Part shown: positions 32,854-43,269 of the stretch, piece by piece
Layout of the letters: every line of letters starts with the position of its first letter
Position numbering within the stretch: position 1 is the stretch's first letter
Assembly: GCF_010093815.1 (NCBI RefSeq)
Contig: NW_022985553.1
Location: 1,584,133-1,648,132 of the forward strand
Source: Pseudovirgaria hyperparasitica
Lineage: Eukaryota; Ascomycota; Dothideomycetes; Acrospermales; Acrospermaceae
DNA length: 64,000 nt
Direction of reading: 5' to 3'
Position numbers and translations under genes: made by a program
Notes under the pieces: model-generated
Seen by the model: the letters and a program-made list of their open reading frames with translations, nothing else
Told to the model about the DNA's origin: nothing
Database searches by the model: none

Positions 32854-34272
32854 ATGGCTTCGACGAATCATGTGTTCCATATTCAGGACAACATGAAAAC
32901 GCCGGCAAAGCATCATGAGAGCTTTCAGATGCTATGGGAGACCAAGTGGAAGAAGCCGGTATATCAATCCATCCATGCCGGTTATCCTTTTCATGTCGGG
33001 CTCATTCTGCAATAGGCCGAGATGGGCGTATATCCATTCATGTTCGGTGCCGCGCGGGACTTTGAACCAATCGTGGAAGAGATGACAAAGGTATGCATCC
33101 GTATGTCCACTGGATCAAAACAGTGCAAGTCGAATATACATAGTGACACGACTGACTCCATACAGAAAGGCATGAAAGAGCCTTACGACTGGGATGCATA
33201 TGCGACCGTATTTATCCCGTATGCCGAAGCTCTCACGAAGATTGGCGAGCGGGCTGAAGCCAACAACGAGAAGTCGAAAGCCGCTGAGTTCTACCACCGT
33301 GCCTCTGCTATCTACCGCATCGCCCGGTTTCCGGTCATACGCAGCCCGGTTCAGCAGCGCTGCTGGAGCGCCGGCAAAGCCGTCTTTCTACGGGCGCAAG
33401 CACTGCTACCGTACCCTGTTACTGAGACGCAAGTTCCGCACACGCATCGCCTTCCACACGAAGGCACACATATTCCGGTGTACACACTCTGCCCTGATGC
33501 TCGACCTGCGCCGGTCATGGTGATAGTTACCGGTCTCGACGGCTACCGGACTGAGCTAGCCGTGTGGGCTGAGGGATGGCGTGCATTGGGAGTAGCAACT
33601 GTCATTCTTGAGATCCCAGGTACAGGCGACTGTCCAGCGGACGGGAGCGATGTACGGAGCTCCGACCGGCTCTTCAGTAGTCTTTTGGATTGGATCGATC
33701 TGCAGGACAGTCTCGATAGCAAGAAGGTGTGTGTATGGGGCTTCAGCACAGGGGGATATCATACAATCAGGCTGGCCCATACACACGCTGCGCGGCTCGC
33801 AGGTGTAATCGCGCTTGGTGGGGGCTGTCATTTCATGTTTGAGCGCGCGTGGCTGGATGAAGTCGATCACCTTGAGTACCCGTTCGATCTGGCTGGATCG
33901 TTGGCTTGGAAGTTTGGCTATGGCGCAGAAGTGGAGAAGTTTAAGGCTGAGGGAAGCAGATTCTCCCTGCTGAGTGATGGAACGTTGGATGGGCCTGAGT
34001 GCGCGAGGCTGTTGTTGGTGAATGGTACTGAAGATGAGATTTTCCCCATTGACGATTACTACCTCGCTTTGATGCACGGTAGGCCAAAGGAGGTGAGGTT
34101 TGTAGAGGGGATCAAGCATATGGGCGAGCCCGCAAGCTTCGGCATAATTTTGAAGTGGCTGTATGGAGTTCTGGAGATTAAGGCCAATCCCATGGAGCAA
34201 TTGAAAAAACTACCTTTCAAGCTCAGGTATCCGACGGGAGAGGAAGCAGAGGTGGGCTCGAACGGTCATTAA
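32854..34272 (+). CDS. Ayg1-like alpha/beta hydrolase (polyketide chain-shortening type)
   Basis: Exons 32854-32958, 33016-33090 and 33166-34272 give 428 residues. In Aspergillus fumigatus, Ayg1 shortens the heptaketide naphthopyrone to tetrahydroxynaphthalene for DHN-melanin; relatives act on other polyketides or remain uncharacterised. Family signs: LWETKWKKP, GVYPFMFGAARDFEPI, the helical cap domain (EFYHRASAIYRIARFP, GKAVFLRAQALL), VPHTHRLPHEGTHIPVY, VIVTGLDGYRTE, ILEIPGTGDCPADG, and the nucleophile elbow WGFSTGGYHTIR. The triad would be Ser254, Asp350 (NGTEDEIFP) and His378 (IKHMG), close in position to the triad I recall for Ayg1 (257/352/380). Intron 2 (75 nt) has no stop and keeps frame, so a retained form is possible. 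No polyketide synthase lies in the window, so a melanin role is only a possibility. Confidence 0.88.
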
Positions 34273-34360
34273 TAGATAGGTGGCGGAATCTATTGAGTCA
34301 TTGTTGATGCGTCCCTGCAATGCGATATACCCACCAGGTCTATCTTGTGGGCATAAGCTA

Positions 34361-34776
34361 CTACCTCATCTGGTGGAATTGACTCTCCCCCTCTTTCACC
34401 TCTAGATCCGTCTTTTCCACGCCAGATACCCTCGCCGCACTCGGGCCCTTGTTCAGAAACTGTTCGAACTTTTGAAGCGACGAAGAGTCGCCTTGAGCTT
34501 CACCGACTACCTGTCATAGCGTAAGCGCTTCGTGCCGATAATGCTCACAAATGATCCGACTAAGGGAAAGAAGGAATGTGGCGGATCTGGTCGGACGCAC
34601 TGAGCCATCGGAAGCATTCTTGACATAACCAGTCACGCCACACGCATTTGCTGCTTTCACAGTTTCCATGCGGAAGCATACCCCTTGCACGCGGCCTGTA
34701 ACTTTGTATGAGAACTGGTGCTGTCAGTGGCCGAACTTTGGCAAGAGTAGAAAACACGACATACTCGTTGTGACAT
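34361..34776 (-). CDS. Acylphosphatase
   Basis: Three short exons (34776-34765, 34720-34601, 34510-34361) give 93 residues; none is long enough to be noticed alone. Acylphosphatase hydrolyses carboxyl-phosphate bonds in small metabolites in the cytosol. After MSQR the second exon reads [38 protein letters not shown], which holds the GxVQGVxFR phosphate loop with Arg21 and the catalytic Asn39 in VKNASDGSV (Arg23 and Asn41 in the animal enzymes). The third exon supplies [31 protein letters not shown], the family's second helix and the GPxxARV strand. Length is typical (about 90-100). Introns are 44 and 90 nt with GT-AG ends. The gene is tail-to-tail with the Ayg1-like gene, only 88 bp apart. 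Confidence 0.92.
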
Positions 34777-35574
34777 ATCTGCGATTGTCGTTGAAAGAGG
34801 GCGTTGCATTCACAAGAGAGAAGATCTGGCGTGAGATGCGCTAGCTAATATGAGAAGGTTGCTATGATCGATCTGTGATGGTGATGTATGGCATGTCCGG
34901 TGCTCAGTGCTTCCGCGATGTGACGGTTATGGAATGACGTCGAGCTTGATCGGCGATTTCGGAACATACAAAACGAAGCGTGGCATTGATGGGATAGGGG
35001 AATCGGCGAGTCGATAATCCAATCAAGCGCCGCGGAGAATTATAGTTCGTAAGATAGATAGGAAAGGTATGGGACAACAGAGTGTATATATCATCTATTC
35101 GCAAAGCACATATGAATACAGTTTGTTGCGGATAGAGTAATATTCATTGTTTACAGTAATTAATCAATCAAAGTCTCAAGATCCTGGACGCGTTCGGGTG
35201 TTGCCGCCTTGACACCCGATCGCCGTTATCAGTAGCGTGAGGCACTAAGGCTGCAAGTAGCAGTGGGTCGTGTTGGCTTACTAGGGTGTTTGGTGTCTTC
35301 CTAATGCAGACGCGCGCTGTCGTTGTCCCTCGCCTCAGGGACATCTGCAATTGACACCGCCGTAATCTTGCGTTCCATTCCTTTCCACTCCTTCACCATA
35401 CCTATTGCACACTCAACGGACTGCACGAGATCTGAACGTCCATAAACACGCTATCACGACCGCAGCAAGCGATTGTCGACTGCACAAGCATTCTCCTGAA
35501 CGCACTGAGACATATCCTACGCTCCAACGTGGCCCTCCAACAGGATACCTCCTTCGCAGCCGCAATCCCCAAGC
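34777..35574. promoter_or_regulatory. Divergent intergenic region
   Basis: About 800 bp between the acylphosphatase start (minus) and the next plus-strand gene. No clear binding-site repeats. The last 150 bp before 35575 have several short frames, likely just leader sequence. Confidence 0.4.
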
Positions 35575-37176
35575 ATGTCCGACGATAGTACTGTGGTTGC
35601 GCCTGAACGTGAACGCTCAGGCTCACCGCAGCCCTGGGTGTCTCCGACTCTTGCAATTTCAGCATGTCCTCAACTCGACCGATCCGTGTCAACTGCCTCC
35701 TCGGTCTCCTCCGTTTCCGGCCGCTCCACCAGTTCCCGCCTATCTGGAGAAGGCGTCAAGGGTTCAAGAAGAGGTTATATGAGACCGCAAGCCACTGTCT
35801 TCTCAGAATCTGCAAAGAGTAGAGAAAGTGTCATGAGCCTAGGCACGATTGCACATTTACAATACTACTTTGCCAGGACAGGGCTTCTGGATGGGAAGGG
35901 TGCACAGCTTGCAAAGGCGCGAAAAGTCAGCGGTACTGAAGGTCCGCGGTCCCCAGATCCCATAAATACCGATCCATACACGGAGTATCTTGCTGGTCCT
36001 GCTGGTCAAGATCCGGCATATGTTGGACCAGACACGGTACTCGGTGATACAGCTGGGGAAGATGGGCTCGTAGAATCACCCACCGACCAGTCAGATGCTG
36101 GGAGCAACTGGGACGAGCAAGAAACAGTGATGATGCCACCAACAGTCAGTACATACAAGGAACGACCATTGTATGTGCCACCGCCACCCGACATGGGCGT
36201 CTTGCGCCGAGAATTAAGAGAGGCATTGGATGCCGCAGAGAAGGTTTTGCAAGAGGTATGCAGTGGAAAAGGAATAGAGAAAGTATCACCAGGAAAGTTA
36301 TCAGCCGGCGAGACCGTCAAAGATGAAACTCAAGGATTCTATGAGATACAAGGCCTCCATGTCCTCGATGTCATCACACTCGCAATTCGAGCTGCAAAAG
36401 TCTACTACACAGCACATGAGCAGCCACAACGACTGTACGCTATCAAATCAGAACGCACAATGCGGAATGAACTCATGCAAGTCATGGACGCCCTCAAGCG
36501 TATGGGCATTCGAAATTTTGCTGGCGGCATCAAACTTGGTGAACTCGAAGTCATCACAAATTGGGCTGAGGGCATTGACAAGCTCCTTGCGAAAGAGGAA
36601 AAGGCCGAGCAACAGGAACACGAAGAGCGAGAGAGCTGGATATGGCGAGAGGGCGACTGGACTGGCAAGGAGCATGAGCGGGAATGGCTGTTCCTCAAAT
36701 CCTTCGCCCCAGAGGCAGAACAGTTACCCCGCTGGCCTGAATCTGCCGATGAAAGTGAATTACCAACGTCTTTCCTTTCTTATTTCCAGAATGGTTTACA
36801 ACTGGTCCTATTGCATAACGCTTTGGTCAAAAAGTCGCGAAGACAATTCGAAATCATCAAGAACTATCATACAGATACGGCCAAGCCATACCGATGCGCG
36901 GAGAATTTACGATACTTTATCAAAGCCGCTGAGCTACGGTGGGAGATCAAGTTGGACATTGACGTCGCGGGAGTTGTTCATGGCACAGATGCCACAGCGT
37001 GGAGGAAATTCGACGATGCACTTCTACTATGGTGTCGACATGTTCGTGGTGCAATCATCAAAGAATGGAAAGAGCAAAGAAAAGCCAGTATGAATAGAAC
37101 GCCCACGTTAAAAATCGACGATGAGCAATCCAGAGATGCCACGACGGATGCACCACCAACTCCGATTGCTGCATGA
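35575..37176 (+). CDS. Conserved fungal-type protein of unknown function (533 aa)
   Basis: A single exon of 533 residues. Residues 1-60 are Ser/Pro/Arg-rich and disordered. The 75-130 region has VMSLGTIAHLQYYFARTGLLDGKGAQLAK, a conserved-looking helix pair. An acidic linker (about 140-195) leads to the C-terminal half, which is mainly helical: MGVLRRELREALDAAEKVLQEV, HVLDVITLAIRAAKVYYTAHEQP, MQVMDALKRMGIRNFAGGI, a Glu/Lys coiled coil (LAKEEKAEQQEHEERESW), then FLSYFQNGLQLVLLHNALVKKS and KPYRCAENLRYFIKAAELRWEIKL. There is no catalytic motif, signal peptide or membrane segment. I recall similar full-length proteins in other ascomycetes but no name for them. The start is the first ATG of the frame. 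Confidence 0.78.
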   Translation: MSDDSTVVAPERERSGSPQPWVSPTLAISACPQLDRSVSTASSVSSVSGRSTSSRLSGEGVKGSRRGYMRPQATVFSESAKSRESVMSLGTIAHLQYYFARTGLLDGKGAQLAKARKVSGTEGPRSPDPINTDPYTEYLAGPAGQDPAYVGPDTVLGDTAGEDGLVESPTDQSDAGSNWDEQETVMMPPTVSTYKERPLYVPPPPDMGVLRRELREALDAAEKVLQEVCSGKGIEKVSPGKLSAGETVKDETQGFYEIQGLHVLDVITLAIRAAKVYYTAHEQPQRLYAIKSERTMRNELMQVMDALKRMGIRNFAGGIKLGELEVITNWAEGIDKLLAKEEKAEQQEHEERESWIWREGDWTGKEHEREWLFLKSFAPEAEQLPRWPESADESELPTSFLSYFQNGLQLVLLHNALVKKSRRQFEIIKNYHTDTAKPYRCAENLRYFIKAAELRWEIKLDIDVAGVVHGTDATAWRKFDDALLLWCRHVRGAIIKEWKEQRKASMNRTPTLKIDDEQSRDATTDAPPTPIAA

Positions 37177-39532
37177 GCAGCAGCTCGGTTCTGTTACGAG
37201 ATTATGAGATCAAGCGTTCCAGCCAAAATTGCGTAGACGAGGACATTTGCGTTTTTCTTACACTTATTTTGATGACCTGTGGGTCTGCCTGATTCGCTTC
37301 ATAGTTCGCCCTGTTGCTTTGTCGGCATTGAATTGGCGGACGAGATACCCCATTGGCATTATAGTCGTTCTTCCAGATAATACGCTTTTTAACATACAGC
37401 TAACTAAAGTTGTTCTTGTATATAGTCTTTGGGCTTTATCAAACCTTTTCTTTCTCTTCCTGCCCAGAGGAGAACTAACGTCTGTGGATGAGGTTCTGTC
37501 TAGATAGCAATGCTAGACTCTTCCATTTTGAATCGTAGTCCGCGGTAATTCAGCAGTGCGTCGAAATTCACCATGTTCCAGTCGTCGTTGTGTTTACACA
37601 GACCATGTTCGGTCTCAGATCCACCTATCAGTCTGTAGCATCGTCAACAGTGAGCATGTAAGACACTTGCCGAACCCTCTCTAAGTCCTATTCCCCAGCG
37701 ATAATGTTCAACACCGGGACAGCAATGTTCAAGTTATTTGGGATTGTCTGCAGACATCGCTGTAGTAATCTGTCAAAGTCACATTATCAATCCCATTTCC
37801 CAAGTCCGCAGCCTTAACAATATCAATTTGTACACGGGTTCACAGCAGACTAGAACGTATCGACGAAGCATACTGCGCTACCATACTGGGAATGTATGGA
37901 ATTGCACCACTATCACGTGTCTATCCAAAACTTTCGTCGTGTACAATGTATTGCACATGATGGATCAGGTAATTAGGAGGAACGCCCCCTGAGAAAATAT
38001 TTTGGGTATGTTAGGAGGAAGAGAGGCTCTCACAGAGGGGAGGGGTTGAGATTAAGCGCACACACTACTACTTGTCTTTGGCCGTGCCACAGGATATATC
38101 GCTGCTGAGGAGGCTTTCTAATAGCGGATGAGAGAACGCCCAGAAGGCGTGGCGACTTTGTAGATTTAGGGGCAGGACAGTTGTGGTAGTCATACACCTA
38201 GCCAGTGTAGGTGCTGTAGACGTTCCGCCGGGATTTTGCTTGCAGGTTAGTAATTTCTTGTGAAACACGTTAATATATGGGTATCTGATTGGGCCGTTCA
38301 ACGTGTCGTCTTCCTACTGTGCCCTAGTATTTAGCAGTCTGTACTGTGTGATGATTGAGACTGTATGGACATAGCTGAATGAAGGTAGCGAGAATATCGA
38401 TCTTACTCCTAGTCCTTTGGGTGAGAAACTTCTTTAGGTCTGGATTGGCATAATAGTATTCGTTGTTGTGTGACTGGTATAACCTACGAATTGGTACTAA
38501 TACATCCGAGAGGTCCTTTAGTATAAACCATTAGTTCTTACCTTCTACAGCTAACGTCAGTAATTTTACCGTCGAGGAAGTCTAAGTTCTACCGTGCTGT
38601 CCTCTTCTCAACGTATGTAATGATAATTTATCCTAACATTAATGTTTCAGAAGGTCATCAAGTGCTCTGTTACACTTGAACTTGGTATAAAGAGATCTAT
38701 TTTGAGGAGGACCCGGATGGATAAGCGAAAGATTTGCAGCATCAGGGCAACTCCACACACGAATCAGCAGAACTTTTTGCGACCACTCTTTGGGTTATGC
38801 TAGTCTACGCTATCCTCAGTTTACCAAACGTTCTATTCTTGAAGATCAGAACTCAACCTCGGCAGATAGTTATGAACGACTGATTACGAACGTGCCTTAT
38901 TCTCTACTACCTAAACACTTGAAAGTAACTTGAGCTAACACTCAGAGATCAAGATGACATAAATTGTTCGCTCAGTATAACTGTTGGACAGTACGGCCAA
39001 ATCAACCTTCATGTTATCTACCGAGGGCTTCAGAATAAGTGCTTGGCTTTGATTAGATAGTGATCTCTATTATATGATCAAGTCATAGTTCTATGTGGAG
39101 CTAAGTCTTACATCCACCCTTACTAATTCAACATAGACGTATTGAAGGCCAGTCCAAGACCATGCGAAAGCTAGAATACATGCATTCATCATGATTATTC
39201 ACTACTCAATGCTCCAGAATTACATCGACTAATTACAAACCCAATGTTGTACTCTCTCAAGTAGCTGAAATCTAATTGTTTCGTGGCAGAAATTTGGAAG
39301 AGTGTTTGGCTGTATCATACTTGTTGAATCATAAGCATAACATATGCAATCAATTCAATAGTGATAGATAATAGTAGCTCAGGGGTCAAATGTCGAAAGA
39401 AATTGTTGCCGAGGATAAAGTTTCAAATATATTGAGATACTGAGACATATAGAAGAATTCTAGAAAAGGACCGACTTCGCTATGTATGGGGCTCCATTAT
39501 TGTACAAAATCCTTCCCCGAAACCGTAAGTAA
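37177..39532. other. Gene desert, AT-richer sequence
   Basis: 2.3 kb with dense stops on both strands. From about 38300 to 39450 the base composition is visibly richer in A and T than elsewhere. It may be old decayed DNA, but I recognise no element family, terminal repeats or target-site duplication, and CpA/TpG are still present, so strong repeat-induced point mutation is not evident. A 92-codon frame at 37229-37507 has no motif. Confidence 0.4.
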
Positions 39533-40104
39533 TTACGGGTACTTGGTAAGACCAATGCTGAATGAGGGCTGATTGCAGACTGCGTTATTGGGGCCTCCTG
39601 GTCCCTTGGTGCAGGTAGGGTCAAACTCGAAGACACCGTGCCTTCCAGAGCTATATATCGTGTCAGCACCGCATACTTACACAGGACGATGGTATGGAAC
39701 TTACGAAGCAGTCAAGCGGTGGAAGATTTCAATCTCGTAGGGCTTGCTCTCGCCCTTGAGGAGCCTGAACTGCCACTCAGCAAGCGTGCCCTCGGGATGG
39801 GCGCAAGGGCTGAAGGCAGGGTTGGCGCTGAGGATGGGGTTCTGCTCGGTACATTGCAAGTTGTCGGCGTTGTTGCCACCGCTGATGGCGAAGTCGAGGA
39901 CTTGAAGGGTTTCGCCATCGCGGCGGATGGTGAGCTTGTTGACCTGAATTGTCTCATCAACCGGAGGGGTGGCTTGTTTGAAGGCGGATGCTGCATTGGT
40001 GAGGCCGGCTGCAGTGTTGACTGCTCCGGAGGGGGTGCATTGTTGACTTGGGGGAGGGCGGATACTGCTCCGGTGAGGAGGGCCGCAGTGGTGAGGAAGT
40101 GCAT
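39533..40104 (-). CDS. Small secreted cysteine-containing protein; frame uncertain
   Basis: The N-terminus at 40104 is a clear signal peptide (MHFLTTAALLTGAVSALPQ). The convincing mature sequence lies in another frame: VNKLTIRRDGETLQVLDFAISGGNNADNLQC, SPCAHPEGTLAEWQFRLLKG, EIEIFHRLTAS, then across a good 54-nt intron (39651-39704) SGRHGVFEFDPTC, NNAVC and a stop at 39533. The two frames are bridged either by an intron from GTCAAC to a GATGAG acceptor (about 95 nt) or by a one-base change in one of two C runs; the frame-two sequence before the acceptor also looks coding, so I cannot decide. Four Cys residues and the beta-rich pattern loosely recall the Alt a 1-like secreted family, but I would not name it. 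A candidate effector-type protein of unknown function. Confidence 0.55.
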
Positions 40105-41673
40105 GGTGAATTTATAAGGGAGGTTGTTTGTTGTTAGGTGATTGATGTTTACTGTAGTAGGTTGTAGCTTGTGGATATGGAACAGATATTTGGGCGATGA
40201 GAAGCGTGGTACTTATAGAAGAAGCATCTGAGGTTGAGCACCTCTACCGGCATTTATTTCCGACGTCATATTGGCATGAGTACCGTGTTGCCACGTGCAA
40301 TGAGGCTATGCTACCGTTAATCTGGATGCGACACGGAAGCATCGCATCTCCTGTAGAATAGTAATTAATTAGACTACAGGGGGTGAGACATAGTCACGTG
40401 TATGGCGCAGTGACTTCGCTACAAGATACAAGCGCTGTGATTGGTCAAGCCACACCAAGAGTTGGATCATAAATCGCGCCGCACTGCTAATATCTATTCT
40501 GAGCTCAGGGTGAGGAATAATAGGAAAAGTAGGAAACACCCAATAGAGACCGAGCGACATCATCGACAAAGTCGCAATGTCGGTAGCGTTGTCTATGCAC
40601 ACCATCTTCGTTTCAGAACTGATCGTATAAACGTCCGAGCATCTCCGCACGAAACGTCCGGGCGGCGTGACCTGTGTGTTGCCAAGGTAGATACTAGAGA
40701 TTAGAGTGAAGAAATGAGGACGAGGCTAAGAAACCAGCATAATGCCATTGTCTTGGGATCGACGACGGAGATGGCCTCGCCTCGCTCAGTGTAGACCGGA
40801 TCATCGGCAATTCGATCTATTGACCCAGCGAATCAACAGCCCCACCACTTGTACGGTGTACCCATTGCCATCTATGGCAGTTTGAAGCTGGGGGGCTACA
40901 GCTACGGAGGCAGCCTCACCTTGGAAACTTCAACGACAACCACGGTCAGCGTGGCACTCAGATCCGGAGATATGAATGTTTATTGTTCTGCCGCAACCGT
41001 CGGTCACTTCAATGCTTGAAAATTGCAAGTGAGCGAGCGACACTCGTCTGCCGAGAATATCTCCAAGATTGCTGAACTATACATTCATGCTGCTGGATAT
41101 GAGCGGTAGCATCACGGCGACTGCGAAAAGTCGATATACTCCTCATCTGCAATATCGCCATTGCCCTCACCATCATAGAACCACGAATCGTACACTTATG
41201 ATCGGACATGGCCGCATTAGACAAGAAGACTGCTTTTTCGCGCCCACTACGAGCGGCCATTGTCGGATCAAACAGCAATGTAACTGTTGCATTAGGGTAT
41301 AGGTATCGCATATGCCATCATATTGAATTTCTGATGGAGGTGTGGATAGGAGACGGCCATGCAGCCCAATTTGACGTACTTGGTGACGTGAGTGGCGTTG
41401 TTGAACCGTTGGAGATGCTTCCGAGAGGCCCCTTGTTGCGGGCCGCCGGGGCAAAGTCGCCAGCCGGGCGGCGGTAGCGGTGAGTTAAACGGAGCCCCCG
41501 AGGGATAACAGGACACTAGAACGGTAATATGATACTTCCTATTTCGTCGATACGCAGTGCATACCTTGGTGGTATCCTCTGGTTTAGGAAGTCGAAGTAT
41601 TGGTGATCTGAGATCCAACGCCCTTGACCCTTGACATGTGACGTCCTGACTGTGCTAACATCTAACATCTCTC
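40105..41673. other. Intergenic with one orphan coding-like segment
   Basis: 1.6 kb between the small secreted protein and the MFS gene. An open, coding-like stretch lies at 40796-41019 on the plus strand (described separately). The rest has short frames without motifs. A 141-codon minus frame running into 41941 overlaps the transporter in another frame and is a shadow. Confidence 0.4.
40796..41019 (+). pseudogene. Possible orphan exon or gene remnant
   Basis: After a possible TGTAG acceptor the frame is open for 74 codons to TGA at 41017. It reads like a folded beta-rich protein end: HHLYGVPIAIYGSLKLGGY, SYGGSLTLETSTTTTVSVAL, SGDMNVYCSAATVGHFNA. There is no ATG at its start and I could not find a matching upstream exon. 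It could be the last exon of an unrecognised gene, a remnant, or chance. Family not recognised. Confidence 0.25.
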
Positions 41674-43269
41674 TTACAATGCATACCGAAACCTTGGCCC
41701 GTAGTTTTCCTCTCCAGGAGACAGACCAGGACTTTGTCCGCTGGCGCTCTCTTGCTCCTCTAGCTCCTCCACAGTCCCAAATTTCCGGTCTAGGTTTCTG
41801 TTCTCCCACCAAAGTAAGGTCCTCAAACCGAACGCAAGAAGCGTAGTAAAGAACATGAACGCAGCGCACACAAACATACCTTTCACGTAATACGGTTTCT
41901 CTGTTGAAGGATACAGTCGGGTTCCCAACAATGGACCACATTGTCCAATCCAGTTCAACAGAATGATTCCAGCACCACGTCTAGTATCAGTTCCTTGATT
42001 GTTAAGCACCCATGGTAGGATGTTTGCAATGCAAGGAAAGATACCTGCCGCAGCTAGGAACGACCCAAAATATCGTACCCCAGTTGCCTGCGTCGTGGCG
42101 AGGATTACATAGCCAACACCGCCAACGATAGACATGACCATGATGGTGAGACCACGCTGCTTTGTGCGGTCGGCTATAAAGGCAGAAGTGATAGTGACGA
42201 TCCAGGAGATGAAGAATGGCGGTGCAGTAAGACCTTGTGCCTTGGCCCGAGCGAAGCCCATCTCGTTGATGATAGTCGGAAGGAACACAGGCAGAGAAGA
42301 AAAAGAGACGTTGCAGGAGAAGTACATGAGCTAGAGCACGTTAGATGGTCGTCTTCTGCAATGCAAAGTTGCACACACCGCGGTGAACCAGGCTTTGATG
42401 TCGAGGAGACCCGCTCCAAGCTCTTTCCAGTTGATTCCGCCCGTTCGCTCCTCACTGCTACTGCCGACCTGCTTCTGTGCACGTAATCTTGCGACCTCTT
42501 TCTCCTCGGCATTTAGGAACCGGGCACTGGCTGGGCTGTCCGGTAGAAAGAAAAATGCCACGGCTGCCATCAAAATAGTGGGTAAACCTTCGACTAGGAA
42601 TAATAGTCTCCATTGTGCAAGACCAGTATCACCAGACGTTATGCCATATGCAAGTGCACCTGCAAACGTGCTTGCAAGGGGCGCAGCGCCCAGAAAAATG
42701 GCACACCTGATGCCGATCTCATCTCTCAGGTAGAAGAAGGAGAGCAGGTAAGGTATGCCGGGACCAAAGCCTGCCTCGGCCCATCCAAGGAGAAACCTGA
42801 GCGCCATCATACCGCTCCAATTCGTTGTTGCAGATTGTACTGCCGAGAATAGTCCCCAACTGAACACCACAAGGGCCGCCCAGTAGTGCGGTGGAATAAC
42901 CTTCCACATAATGGCTTGGAATTCGAAGACGATGTACGAAATGTAGAAGATTGTAAGTAACCAATCGTATCTGTCCGAATTGCCAGTGATTCTCAGATCC
43001 TCTGTCATACCTGCTATGCGCGCATTGCCAATGTTCGATCGATCAAGGAAGGCGAGGAGGTATAAAGCAGTGACAAGAGGAACGAGGTTGCGGTCCAGCT
43101 TGCGCACAACTCTCTTTTGTATAGCAGGGTCGATTATGCTGGCGGGAACACCAACTTGCTGCTCACACTTTTCAGGCTGGTAAGCCTCTCCGTGCTCTTG
43201 ACCATGGTCATGGTGTTCCTCAGGTTCCCGTTGCGAACCAGACGAGTCAGGTTTCTTAGGCGACGCCAT
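41674..43269 (-). CDS. MFS transporter, allantoate permease (Dal5/ACS) type
   Basis: Exons 43269-42379 and 42330-41674 give 515 residues with about twelve membrane segments. It belongs to the anion:cation symporter branch that takes up allantoate, nicotinate, pantothenate and similar small acids through the plasma membrane. Seen in order: a polar His/Glu-rich N-terminus, KLDRNLVPLVTALYLLAFLDRSNIGNARIAGM (TM1 with the family's LDRxNIGNA), YDWLLTIFYISYIVFE, RFLLGWAEAGFGPGIPYLLSFFY (TM4), EIGIRCAIFLGAAPLA, WRLLFLVEGLPTI, FLPDSPASARFLNAEEK, then across the 48-nt intron MYFSCNVSFSSLPVFLPTII and the C-terminal bundle with NWIGQCGPLLGTRLYP. The C-terminal tail is acidic. The substrate cannot be read from sequence. 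Start at 43269 is the first ATG and fits. Confidence 0.92.

Noticed and set aside
32854-34776. Melanin or other secondary-metabolite cluster around the Ayg1-like gene
   Set aside because: No polyketide synthase, dehydratase, reductase or pathway regulator lies nearby; neighbours are primary-metabolism genes.
37177-39532. Decayed transposable element in the gene desert
   Set aside because: I could not see terminal repeats, target-site duplication or any recognisable element protein, so no family can be named.
39638-40117. 159-codon plus-strand frame over the small secreted protein
   Set aside because: The opposite strand has a signal peptide, a good intron and a Cys pattern; this frame has none.
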